Positions 8,166-17,858 of a stretch of 33,457 bases of DNA are shown here, one piece after another. Origin of the DNA: Actinomycetota bacterium (GTDB taxonomy: Bacteria; Actinomycetota; Actinomycetes; Actinomycetales; Kineosporiaceae). The stretch's first letter is position 1; the number at the start of each line of letters is the position of its first letter. The DNA is taken from the NCBI GenBank assembly GCA_030837505.1, contig JAUPKJ010000232.1, positions 1-33,457 on the forward strand, in the 5' to 3' direction. The translations under genes and the position numbers were made by a program. A model generated the notes under the pieces. That model was given only the letters and a program-made list of their open reading frames with translations, was not told the origin of the DNA and searched no databases.

Positions 8166-9293
8166 GCCCATGGTCAGGACTCGCAGGGGCTCGACGACCC
8201 CCACGGAACGCGCGAAGTTCGCGATCCGGGTGGCCAGCATCTCGTTGACCTCTTCGCCCTTACGGACCAGGACCATTCCCGTCATGGTGACCACGTCCTC
8301 GGCCAGGATCATCCCCGGGTGGATGTGGACGGCGCCGACCTCGCGCAGCGTCCCCTTGGCCTTCAGACCGTGGGAGGCCAGGCGCACAGCTTCCAGCACC
8401 CGCCGCGAGTACCGGTCGGTGTTCTCCAAGTAGCGCACGATCTGCCGGGGATCCTCCCCGGAATCCAGTTCGACCATGAAGGCGACGCAGGCGGCGAAGA
8501 TCTCCTCGGCGTCCTCCAAGTGCCCCGTGCTCTCGAGGCGCTGGACCGTGGTCTGTTCCCCGATCCAGCGTGCGATCTCCTCCAGGCGGGGGATGCGGCT
8601 GATCAGGCGATGGGCCAGGGCCGGGTGCATCTCGAAGATCCGGCGCTCGGCGTCGGTCAGCTGCCCACCGGCCTCGACCGTCTCCAACACCTCCGTCGGG
8701 ACGGCGATGCATCCGAGCTGGCTGAGATCTGCGGCGAGAGGAAGGCGCCAGTCGTCCTGCAGGTCGCGGCGCCGGGCGGTCTCGGTGACCAGGGTCCGCA
8801 CCCTGGTCGTCCTGCGTCCGGCCGGGGAACTGGCCTGCGCCAGAACGTCCGCCAGGACCCCGACCGCGCCCGTCAGGGTCAGCTGCAGCAGCTCCCGTTC
8901 GGCCACGACCAGCTCGTACTGGCGTTGGGCCGCGTCCAGGGCCGCCCAGAGATCCGGGGAGCGGACGGGTTTGGTGAGGAAGCGGAAGAGGTTCGCGTTG
9001 TTGACCGCGGTGATCGTGGAGTTGAGATCGGCCTGACCGCTCAGGATCATCAGAACGGCGTCCGGGAGGACCTCGTGGGCCCGTCCCAGGAACTCCGAGC
9101 CGTCCATGCCCGGCATCATCATGTCGGAGACGATCACGGTGAAGGGCGTGTCGCTCGCGGAGGACTCCCTCAGCGCCTGGAGTCCCTCCTCGCCGGAGTT
9201 GGCGGTGAACACCTCGTACCGGCCGTGCAGGGTCCGTCTCATCGCATCGAGGATGCGCTGCTCGTCGTCCACGAGCAGTATGCGTTGTCCCAT
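8163..9293 (-). CDS. Response regulator with degenerate HD-GYP-like output domain
   Basis: From ATG 9293, preceded by ggggagc at good spacing, the protein has 376 residues. The frame is open further upstream, but that part covers the intergenic region and the divergent kinase gene, so it is rejected. Residues 1-120 are a complete receiver domain: acidic pocket VDDE (8-11), phosphoacceptor Asp57 in VSDMMMPGMDG, Ser85 and Lys108. Residues 130-300 align with the HD-GYP fold, but the metal-binding HD is replaced (AADLSQLGCIAVP, 187-199) and the HHE...GYP region reads WIGEQTTVQRLESTG. The helix EMHPALAHRLIS keeps its His. The C-terminal PGMILAEDVVT...GMVLVRKGEEVNE segment is common in this family. 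Without metal ligands, cyclic-di-GMP hydrolysis is unlikely; binding or protein-protein signalling is more plausible. Confidence 0.85.
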   Translation of the reverse strand: MGQRILLVDDEQRILDAMRRTLHGRYEVFTANSGEEGLQALRESSASDTPFTVIVSDMMMPGMDGSEFLGRAHEVLPDAVLMILSGQADLNSTITAVNNANLFRFLTKPVRSPDLWAALDAAQRQYELVVAERELLQLTLTGAVGVLADVLAQASSPAGRRTTRVRTLVTETARRRDLQDDWRLPLAADLSQLGCIAVPTEVLETVEAGGQLTDAERRIFEMHPALAHRLISRIPRLEEIARWIGEQTTVQRLESTGHLEDAEEIFAACVAFMVELDSGEDPRQIVRYLENTDRYSRRVLEAVRLASHGLKAKGTLREVGAVHIHPGMILAEDVVTMTGMVLVRKGEEVNEMLATRIANFARSVGVVEPLRVLTMG

Positions 9294-9362
9294 TTCAGAC
9301 AGCTCCCCACTGATGTCGGGATCTCCTGGCCACACCGCCGACAGGAGGGCCGACCCCTCAAT

Positions 9363-9391
9363 GTAGTCACCGATCGTACCGATATGACTAC
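9363..9391. promoter_or_regulatory. Perfect 7-bp dyad in divergent signalling promoter region
   Basis: GTAGTCA (9363-9369) and TGACTAC (9385-9391) are perfect inverted repeats separated by 15 bases that hold a direct repeat ACCGAT-cgt-ACCGAT. The dyad lies in the 144-bp gap between the divergent REC-HD and kinase genes and overlaps TATGAC-type and TACATT-type -10-like hexamers. It looks like an operator for a dimeric DNA-binding protein not encoded here. Confidence 0.5.
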
Positions 9392-9437
9392 TCGGCGTCG
9401 TTGTGCTGTTTGATTTTCCTGGAGCTGGGGAGGGCGG

Positions 9438-11206
<1,769 letters not shown>

Positions 11207-11210
<4 letters not shown>

Positions 11211-12424
11211 GCCGTCGGATCCTCTTCGTCGACGACGAACCACACCTGCTCTCGGGCCTGCGCCGCATGCTGCGCGTCAAGAGCAAGGACTGGCACATGT
11301 CCTTCGCAACGAGCGGCCAGGAAGCTCTCCAGATCCTCGCCGAAGAACCCTTCGACGTCGTCGTCTCCGACATGCGCATGCCCGGGATGGACGGCGCCCA
11401 ACTCCTCGCAGAGGTCCGCCGCCGCCACCCCGGAACCGCCAGAATGATCCTCTCGGGACACGCCAACCGGGAATCGGTCATCTCCGCCGTCGGTCCCACC
11501 CAGCAGTACCTCGCCAAACCCTGCGAGATCGGAACGCTCACAGAATCCGTCGAAAGAGTACTGAAAATACGCGACCTCGTCACCGACGAACGCATCCGGG
11601 ACGTCCTCGGCGGGGTCGATTCCCTGCCCAAACCCCCCCAGGTCTACGAAGAAATGCTCGCCGTCGCCTCCGACCCCGACTGCAGCATCAAGGACGTCGT
11701 CCGCGTCATCGAAAGAGACCTCGCCACGAGCGCCGAAGTCATCCACCTCGTCAACTCCGCCTTCTTCGGTCTGCCCAGCAGAGCCGAAACCGTGACCAAG
11801 GCCGTGCGACTCCTGGGGCTGGAAACCATCCAGGCCCTCGCACTCGCCGGGGCGGTGTTCAGCTCCGGGGGGCCCATGCCGCCCGGGCTCAGCTCCACGC
11901 AGCTGCAGACCCGGGGACTGTCCGTCGGAACCCTCGCCCGGCGTTTCTCGACCAACGCCGGATGGCCAAGGACCGCCGTCTCGGACATGTTCCTCGCAGG
12001 CCTCCTGCACGAGGTGGGCCTGCCGTTGCTGGCGGTCGTCGACCCGGTCACGTGGCGGGAATTGGTGTACCTACCGGCACCGGCGGACCTCTGGGAGGAG
12101 GCGGAGCGGCAACGGGGCGCCTTCGGTTGCACGGCCACGGAGGCCACGGCCTACCTGCTGGGCCTGTGGGGATTCGGGGACGTCGTCGTGCAGTCCATAG
12201 CCGCTCAACCCGTGCTCCCCGGGGACCCTGCCGCGACCTCCGGGGCCCATCTGCTCACGATCGCCAGAATGCTGGCGGCCGACCCCACGAGGGTCCCCGA
12301 ACCGGATTCCCAGGGGTTCCTCTCCCCCGAGCGGGCGCTGGAATGGGCTGCGATAGCCGTGGGGGTCCACCAGGGAATACAGTCCGACCCCCTCACTCCG
12401 GAGAGTCCTTCTCCTCCCCGGTGA
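11207..12424 (+). CDS. Response regulator with HDOD output domain
   Basis: This 405-residue protein starts inside the kinase gene's stop (ATGA). Residues 1-120 form a receiver domain with Asp9/Asp10, phosphoacceptor Asp55 in [11 protein letters not shown], Ser83 and Lys104. Residues about 133-335 are an HDOD domain: [32 protein letters not shown], then [10 protein letters not shown] and [16 protein letters not shown], then [18 protein letters not shown] domains are HD-related but lack phosphohydrolase metal ligands and act in signalling, often with c-di-GMP or stress outputs. There is no DNA-binding domain. The last codons overlap the end of glgB on the opposite strand by 32 bp. Confidence 0.92.
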
Positions 12425-14972
12425 AGTCGCAGACCGCGTCCTGAGCCGGGGCGGGACCGAGGGCGGCCCGAGAACCCTTCCGAGGGCCCCGCGGCAACGA
12501 TTCCTGCGGCAGTGGAACCTGCGGCAACGAATCCTGCGGTTCGGGGACCGGATCCTGCGGTTCGGGAACCAACCACACAGCCCCCAACGGGGGGACCCTC
12601 AAACGTGCCGAGGCCGGCCGGCCGTGCCAGGGAACCTCCTCGGCCTCGACGGCCCCGAGGTTGCCGACGCCGGACCCGCCGTAGTCGACGGCGTCCGTGT
12701 TGAGGACCTCCGCCCAACGGCCGGCGCGGGGCAGCCCCAGCCGATACCCCTCCTGCGGGACTCCCGAAAAATTGACCACGCAGACCAGCAGATGGCCGTC
12801 CCGATCCTGACGCAGGAAGGAAATGGTGTTGAGCTGGGCGTCGTTCGGCTCGATCCACTGGAAACCGTCGGGTTCGAAGTCCACCTTCCACAGGGCGGGG
12901 GACAGACGGTAGAGACGGTTCAGGTCACGCACCAGCTGCTGCAGACCCGCGTGCCACGGGGTCTCCTCCAGCCACCAGTCCAGGCTGCGCGATTCGCACC
13001 ACTCGGCCTCCTGGCCGAGCTCCGTCCCCATGAACAGCAAGTGCTTGCCGGCGTGCGCCCACATGAAAGCCAGATAGGCCCGCACATTGGCCAGCTGCTG
13101 CCAACGGTCCCCGGGCATCTTCCGCAGCAGGGACCCCTTGCCGTGCACGACCTCGTCGTGACTGATCGGCAGCAGGAAGTTCTCCGTGAACGCGTAGACC
13201 ATGGAGAACGTCAGATGGTGATGGTGGTACTGCCGGTGCACCGGTTCCTTGGCCATATAGAGCAGGGAGTCGTGCATCCACCCCATGTTCCATTTCAGTC
13301 CGAACCCCAGCCCCCCGGCGTCGGTGGAGCGGGTGACCCCGGGCCAGGCCGTGGACTCCTCGGCGATCATGACGACGCCCGGGACCCTGCGGTACACGGT
13401 CGCATTGACCTCCTGCAGGAAGGAGATGGCCTCCAGGTGCTCGCGGCCCCCGTGGATGTTGGGTGTCCACTGTCCGGCGGTCCGTGAATAGTCGAGGTAC
13501 AGCATGGACGCGACGGCGTCCACCCTCAGACCGTCTATGTGGAACTCCTCCAACCAGAACACGGCATTGGCGACCAGGAAGTTGCGGACCTCGTGTCGGC
13601 CGTAGTCGAACACGAGCGTGCCCCAGTCCGGATGCTCGCCCCGGCGGGAGTCGGCGTACTCGTAGAGGGTGTCCCCGTCGAAACGGGCCAGCGCCCACTC
13701 GTCCTTCGGGAAATGGGCCGGCACCCAGTCGAGGAAGACCCCGATCCCCGCGCGGTGCAACTGGTCCACGAGGTACCGGAAGTCGTCCGGGCTGCCGAAA
13801 CGCGCGGTCGGAGCGAAGTACGAGGTGACCTGGTACCCCCAGGAGCCCCCGAAGGGATGCTCGGCGACCGGCATGAACTCCACGTGCGTGAAACCCAGGT
13901 CCTGCACGTACCCGACGAGCTGATCGGCCAGCTCCCGGTAGCTCAGCCCCTGACGCCAGGATCCCAGGTGAACCTCGTAGACGCTCATCGGATGGTCGTG
14001 GGGGGTACGGTCCGCCCTGGCCCGTATCCACTCCTCGTCCCCCCACTCGTACCGGGAGTCCACGACCACGGAGGCGGTCGACGGCGGCACCTCCGTGCCG
14101 AACGCGAGAGGGTCGGCCTTCTGCCGCCAGTTGCCGTCCCTGCCGAGGACCTCGTACTTGTACCGGGTGCCGGCGCCGATACCGGGGACGAACAGTTCCC
14201 AGACACCGCTGGACCCCAGGCTGCGCAGGGCATGTCCCCGGCCGACCCAATGGTTGAAGTCACCCACGACCCTCACGGCGCGGGCATTGGGGGCCCACAC
14301 CGCGAAGGACGTCCCCGTCGCCGTTCCCATCGGGCCCTCGAAGGACCGTACATGCGCCCCCAGGGTCTGCCACAGCTGCTCGTGACGACCCTCCGCGATC
14401 AGATGCAGATCCATCTCCCCCGGCGTCGGCAGGAAACGGTAGGGCTCATCGACCGGGCTGCTGCCCACCCCCTCGTACGCGACGTCCAACCGGTAGTCGA
14501 CCGGGACCTGCAACGGCAGGACCACGAGCCAGATCCCCTCGTACTCGTGTTCCATGGGGTAACGGGACCCGTCGCCGAGGAGCACGGTCACCGACTGCGC
14601 GAAAGGACGCAGCGTCCGGACCGTCACACCCTCGTCGAACACATGCATCCCCAGGATCGAGTGGGGATCGTAGTGGGCCCCGTGCGCCACCCTCCCGAGA
14701 GTCTCCGGATCCACGGGGCGGGCCCGCAAGGTCACCGGCCGGTGAACCGTCGGCTCCGACGGGTCCCTTCCCGGGGAGGACGGTTCTCCCGGGAGCGGGG
14801 AACCCTCCGGGGACGGGGTACCCCCCGGGGACGGCGTCGGTGTACCGGTCCTCACCGGGCCCTTCCCCCGGGGAGCCGACGGACCGGCGGAAGGTTGCGC
14901 GGACCGCGAGAGCGCTGCTACCGCGGGCGTATCGGTCTGGGGCCTGCCGTCGGGCAGCGGATCGGTCGCCAT
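12393..14972 (-). CDS. glgB: 1,4-alpha-glucan branching enzyme
   Basis: GlgB cuts alpha-1,4-glucan chains and re-attaches them as alpha-1,6 branches. The 859-residue protein has CBM48-type N-domains (from about 95, including [22 protein letters not shown]), a GH13 barrel and a C-terminal beta domain. The nucleophile is Asp485 in [15 protein letters not shown], the acid/base Glu538 in MIAEEST, and the third carboxylate Asp606 in [11 protein letters not shown]. Their spacings (53 and 68) equal those in E. coli GlgB. An extra N-terminal tail of about 75 residues and a C-terminal tail of about 45 (PEPQDP/LPQ repeats) are low complexity. ATG 14972 lacks a clear ribosome-binding site, so a later start is possible. 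It follows the diguanylate cyclase gene by 96 bp on the same strand and should act on the product of GlgE. Confidence 0.95.
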   Translation of the reverse strand: MATDPLPDGRPQTDTPAVAALSRSAQPSAGPSAPRGKGPVRTGTPTPSPGGTPSPEGSPLPGEPSSPGRDPSEPTVHRPVTLRARPVDPETLGRVAHGAHYDPHSILGMHVFDEGVTVRTLRPFAQSVTVLLGDGSRYPMEHEYEGIWLVVLPLQVPVDYRLDVAYEGVGSSPVDEPYRFLPTPGEMDLHLIAEGRHEQLWQTLGAHVRSFEGPMGTATGTSFAVWAPNARAVRVVGDFNHWVGRGHALRSLGSSGVWELFVPGIGAGTRYKYEVLGRDGNWRQKADPLAFGTEVPPSTASVVVDSRYEWGDEEWIRARADRTPHDHPMSVYEVHLGSWRQGLSYRELADQLVGYVQDLGFTHVEFMPVAEHPFGGSWGYQVTSYFAPTARFGSPDDFRYLVDQLHRAGIGVFLDWVPAHFPKDEWALARFDGDTLYEYADSRRGEHPDWGTLVFDYGRHEVRNFLVANAVFWLEEFHIDGLRVDAVASMLYLDYSRTAGQWTPNIHGGREHLEAISFLQEVNATVYRRVPGVVMIAEESTAWPGVTRSTDAGGLGFGLKWNMGWMHDSLLYMAKEPVHRQYHHHHLTFSMVYAFTENFLLPISHDEVVHGKGSLLRKMPGDRWQQLANVRAYLAFMWAHAGKHLLFMGTELGQEAEWCESRSLDWWLEETPWHAGLQQLVRDLNRLYRLSPALWKVDFEPDGFQWIEPNDAQLNTISFLRQDRDGHLLVCVVNFSGVPQEGYRLGLPRAGRWAEVLNTDAVDYGGSGVGNLGAVEAEEVPWHGRPASARLRVPPLGAVWLVPEPQDPVPEPQDSLPQVPLPQESLPRGPRKGSRAALGPAPAQDAVCDFTGEEKDSPE
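12500..12575. repeat. Imperfect repeats in the 3' end of glgB
   Basis: Variants of cggcaacgattcctg and atcctgcggttcggg recur, encoding the PEPQD/LPQ-type tail of GlgB on the minus strand. The segment is outside the conserved enzyme. Confidence 0.6.
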
Positions 14973-14987
14973 GGGGCACAGTTTTTC

Positions 14988-15009
14988 GTGTCAACACCCT
15001 GTCGCAAAG
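14988..15009. promoter_or_regulatory. glgB upstream site sharing a 12-mer with the glgP promoter region
   Basis: tgtcaacaccct (14989-15000) occurs exactly at 23940-23951 in the glgE-glgP region. Here it overlaps the small palindrome gtgtcaacac (14988-14997). It is followed by tcgcaaag (15002-15009), an 8-mer that recurs at 24027-24034 upstream of glgP. The site lies 16-37 bases upstream of the glgB start. A shared regulator is inferred. Confidence 0.45.
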
Positions 15010-15068
15010 CAGCCCGGGGGATCATCCGCGAGTCGCCCTCCTCCTGAGGACCCATCACGGACGGGAAA

Positions 15069-17315
15069 TCACGCCGGGGCGTGGTCCGGTTGCCAGCCCT
15101 CGACCTCCAGCCGATCCCGGCCGCGGGCCTTCGCCCTGTACAACGCTCTGTCTGCTGCCTGGACCACCGTGTGGGGCAGCACAGTCGGTTCCGGGTGGGC
15201 CACGGCGATCCCGATGCTCACCGTGACCACCGAGGAAACCCCGGAGGCGTCGTGCGGGATCGCCGTGTGGGCCAGCAAGGTCCTGAACCGGGTTGCCACC
15301 GCGATCGCCGCTGCGACGTCCCGATCCGGCAGGACGACGGCGAACTCCTCCCCGCCGTACCGACACGCCAGGTCACTGGGCCCGTCGGCCGACTGCCGCA
15401 GACACGAGGCGACGGTCCGCAGGGCCCTGTCGCCCAGCACGTGCCCGTAATGGTCGTTGTAGGCCTTGAACCGGTCCACATCGACCATGAGCATGGCAAG
15501 GCGGTCGGGCTCCGGCCGCGGGCCCCGAGCCCTGCGGGCCGGGGGATCACACAAGCGCTGCCAGTGGGTCTCCAGATGCCGTTCGAAGGCAGCCCTGTTG
15601 GCGATCCTCGTCAGACCGTCCACCATCAGGGAACGCTGCAGCTCGGCGTTGATCCTGCGCAGTTCCTCCGTCCGGCGGGCCACCAAGCGTTCCATGTTCT
15701 CCGCGTGTCCCCGCAGCTCCTGTGCGCTGAGAACGGCGTGCAGGCTGTGACCGAGGTCGATGCGCAGGACCTCGCTGATCCCCAGCACGCGAGGAGCCTG
15801 GTTGAACAGCACGTAGCCGATGTCCCTGTCCACCACTTGAAGTGGCTGCAGCACGAACAGACTGTGCCCCAGCTGTTCCCTCAACGGGGTGGGAAGCAAC
15901 TGATGGATCGGGAAACTCCGCTCGGTCGGTTGACGGACGATCCCGTCCCGGTAGTCCATGACGAGTCGGCCGAGGTCGGGCCCTTGGCCGTCCGGGACCT
16001 GCGACTCCCCGCAGTCCGACGCGATGGTCACCGTCCGCTCCCGGACCGGTAGGGCCTCGGTCGAAGACACCCCGGCCCGGCCGGACGGCCCGTCCGAAAC
16101 CGACAGCGCCGCCGACGTCGAACACTGTCCCGGACACGGTGAACCCTGCCCCGGACACGGGGAGGCTCGCCGAACGACAGGGACACCGGCCTCCTGAACC
16201 CCACCGGCCTCGACGGCCGAGAGGGGATCGACGGCCGAGAGGGGATCGACGACCGGCAACGGGGCCGAACGGGGGAAAGGAGCCTCGTGGAGCACCAGGA
16301 AACACCGCCGTACCCCCAACCGGTGCAGATGCTCGGCCAGAACGGTGACCACGTCCTGGACGGTGCGGCACCGGACCAAGGACTGTGCCATGGCCAGAGC
16401 CGCGTCCTGAGCCCCGATATGCATCTTTGCCGCCTTGGCCATCCCCACGGCCTGGCCCAGATCGGTCGTGACGGGAGAACCCGGTGGCGCCGTGGAACCA
16501 CGAACCACGAGCCGCGAGGACACCACCACATCGGTCCCCGGAGGTGGAGGAATCCCCTGGATCTGTTCCAGAAGCAACCTGCCGGCCTGCCGACCCTGCT
16601 CCTGCAGATGCTGGTCGACCGTCGTCAACCCCGGCCACGTCACCGAGGCGGGGTCGTTGTCGAACCCCGTCAGGGCCACGTCCTCGGGAACCCGCCTACC
16701 GGAATCCGTCAACGCCGACAGAGCCCCGCAGGCCGACGTGTCGTTCAAGGCCACCACGGCGTCGAAGTCGTTCCGACGCTGCAGAAGCCCCCGCAAGGAC
16801 CGGTAGGTCCGCTCGGCGTTGAACCCACCGTCGACGACGAGTCCGGGATCCCTGCGCAGTCCCCTGCGGGCGAGCTCCTCGGCGAAGATCTGCTCGCGCA
16901 CCAGGGAATCCTCGTGCCGCAGGATCCCCCGGACCAGGACAGGGCGCCTGCTCCCGCGCTCGTCCAACAAATGGGCCATCAACTGGCGCATCCCCGTACA
17001 GCTGTCCCCCCGCACACACGGAAACCGCGGATCGCGCATCCCCATGACCACCACCGGCAACTCCAGGGTGGTGATCACTCGCAGGAGACGCCGCTGCCCC
17101 TCGTCCTCGCTCGTATTGGTCAGGACCACCCCCGAAAGAGGATGCGACCTCAACAGGCGCGAGAGCAGCGACAGGTTCCGGGAACCCGCAGTCGGGTCCT
17201 CCGAACTGGCGATCACGGGCAGCCCCCTCGGGAACAGCACGTCGTGCAGCGCCTGAAGCAGTTGGACCTGGTATGTCTCCAGGCCGCTCACGAACACGAG
17301 CACCGGGTGCGTCAT
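15069..17315 (-). CDS. Diguanylate cyclase with LacI/periplasmic-binding-protein-like sensor
   Basis: From ATG 17315 (gggcggga just upstream; ATG 17336 is the alternative) this encodes 748 residues. Residues 1-280 are a LacI-type periplasmic-binding-protein-like fold: LVFVSGLETYQVQLLQALHDVLFPRG, SGVVLTNTSEDE, VRGILRHEDSLVREQIFAEEL, DAVVALNDTSACGALSAL, EDVALTGFDNDPASVTWPGLTTVDQ. There is neither an N-terminal helix-turn-helix nor a signal peptide, so it is a cytoplasmic ligand sensor. A middle region (about 290-530) looks GAF-like with a Ser/Pro-rich insertion. A coiled coil (about 540-565) leads to a GGDEF domain with DVDRFKAYNDHYGHVLGD and an intact RYGGEEF (GGEEF about 654-658). The inhibitory RxxD site reads GPSD, so its Arg is missing. 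It sits between pep2 and glgB, which suggests that it senses a sugar of this pathway and makes cyclic-di-GMP. Confidence 0.92.
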   Translation of the reverse strand: MTHPVLVFVSGLETYQVQLLQALHDVLFPRGLPVIASSEDPTAGSRNLSLLSRLLRSHPLSGVVLTNTSEDEGQRRLLRVITTLELPVVVMGMRDPRFPCVRGDSCTGMRQLMAHLLDERGSRRPVLVRGILRHEDSLVREQIFAEELARRGLRRDPGLVVDGGFNAERTYRSLRGLLQRRNDFDAVVALNDTSACGALSALTDSGRRVPEDVALTGFDNDPASVTWPGLTTVDQHLQEQGRQAGRLLLEQIQGIPPPPGTDVVVSSRLVVRGSTAPPGSPVTTDLGQAVGMAKAAKMHIGAQDAALAMAQSLVRCRTVQDVVTVLAEHLHRLGVRRCFLVLHEAPFPRSAPLPVVDPLSAVDPLSAVEAGGVQEAGVPVVRRASPCPGQGSPCPGQCSTSAALSVSDGPSGRAGVSSTEALPVRERTVTIASDCGESQVPDGQGPDLGRLVMDYRDGIVRQPTERSFPIHQLLPTPLREQLGHSLFVLQPLQVVDRDIGYVLFNQAPRVLGISEVLRIDLGHSLHAVLSAQELRGHAENMERLVARRTEELRRINAELQRSLMVDGLTRIANRAAFERHLETHWQRLCDPPARRARGPRPEPDRLAMLMVDVDRFKAYNDHYGHVLGDRALRTVASCLRQSADGPSDLACRYGGEEFAVVLPDRDVAAAIAVATRFRTLLAHTAIPHDASGVSSVVTVSIGIAVAHPEPTVLPHTVVQAADRALYRAKARGRDRLEVEGWQPDHAPA
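16210..16245. repeat. 18-bp exact tandem duplication in the cyclase gene
   Basis: tcgacggccgagagggga is present twice without a gap. On the minus strand it encodes the doubled DPLSAV inside the variable insertion of the middle domain. A similar doubling (SPCPGQG/SPCPGQC) lies close by at about 16120-16165. Confidence 0.9.
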
Positions 17316-17840
17316 GCTCCCGCCCTGTCCCACCATCCGGTCGTCCCATCGCTCAGACGATCACCTCACCCGGGACCCCGACCGGCACACACCTGGTCGG
17401 CGCCCGTTGAACGCGACGGACCGGGTTCAGCGACAGGCCGGACCGCGAGTCCGGCGTTGCTGCCGGCGAAACGACCGAATGCCCGCGCACGGCGGGCGAA
17501 CCGGAACAGCCCGACCCCTGTACGAACCGGGACAGCTCCGAACCGACCACCGCTCCCAGGCACACCCCGAGCGTGGCATCACGAATGATAGTTGCCGCGC
17601 CCGAAAGAACGGGAATGCTTACGAATATGGACCCAAGGGAGGATAATCCTGTCTCCGCGCGGACATGCCCTGGACGGTTGCGCTCGGGGGACCCGAGGGA
17701 CCGTTCGGCACGTGACCGGGCGATTACGGGCCCGCAGCGCCCTCCCCGGCACGGTGCGCCACGAGGGGGTCCGTGACCGTCGGACGGTGGAACGCCCGCA
17801 GGCTCCTCGCGAAACCTACCGGCCGCGGCCCTGCGCGACG
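17316..17840. other. Long gap between pep2 and the cyclase gene
   Basis: No convincing gene lies in this 525-bp stretch. It has an AT-richer island around 17560-17660 that holds the palindrome AGGATAATCCT (17640-17650), the hexamer TATCAT on the minus strand (17586-17591 region) and a short CCCG-TTCTTT-CGGG hairpin. The island is placed where a separate minus-strand promoter for the cyclase gene, and perhaps glgB, would be expected. No paired -35 and -10 could be assigned with confidence. Confidence 0.4.
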
Positions 17841-17858
17841 TCAGCCCTGCGCGACGTC
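17828..17858. repeat. 15-bp direct repeat at the pep2 stop codon
   Basis: gccctgcgcgacgtc occurs at 17828-17842 and again at 17844-17858, one base apart. The stop codon of pep2 (tca, 17841-17843) sits at the junction, so the duplication copied the last codons of the gene past its own stop. Confidence 0.85.
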
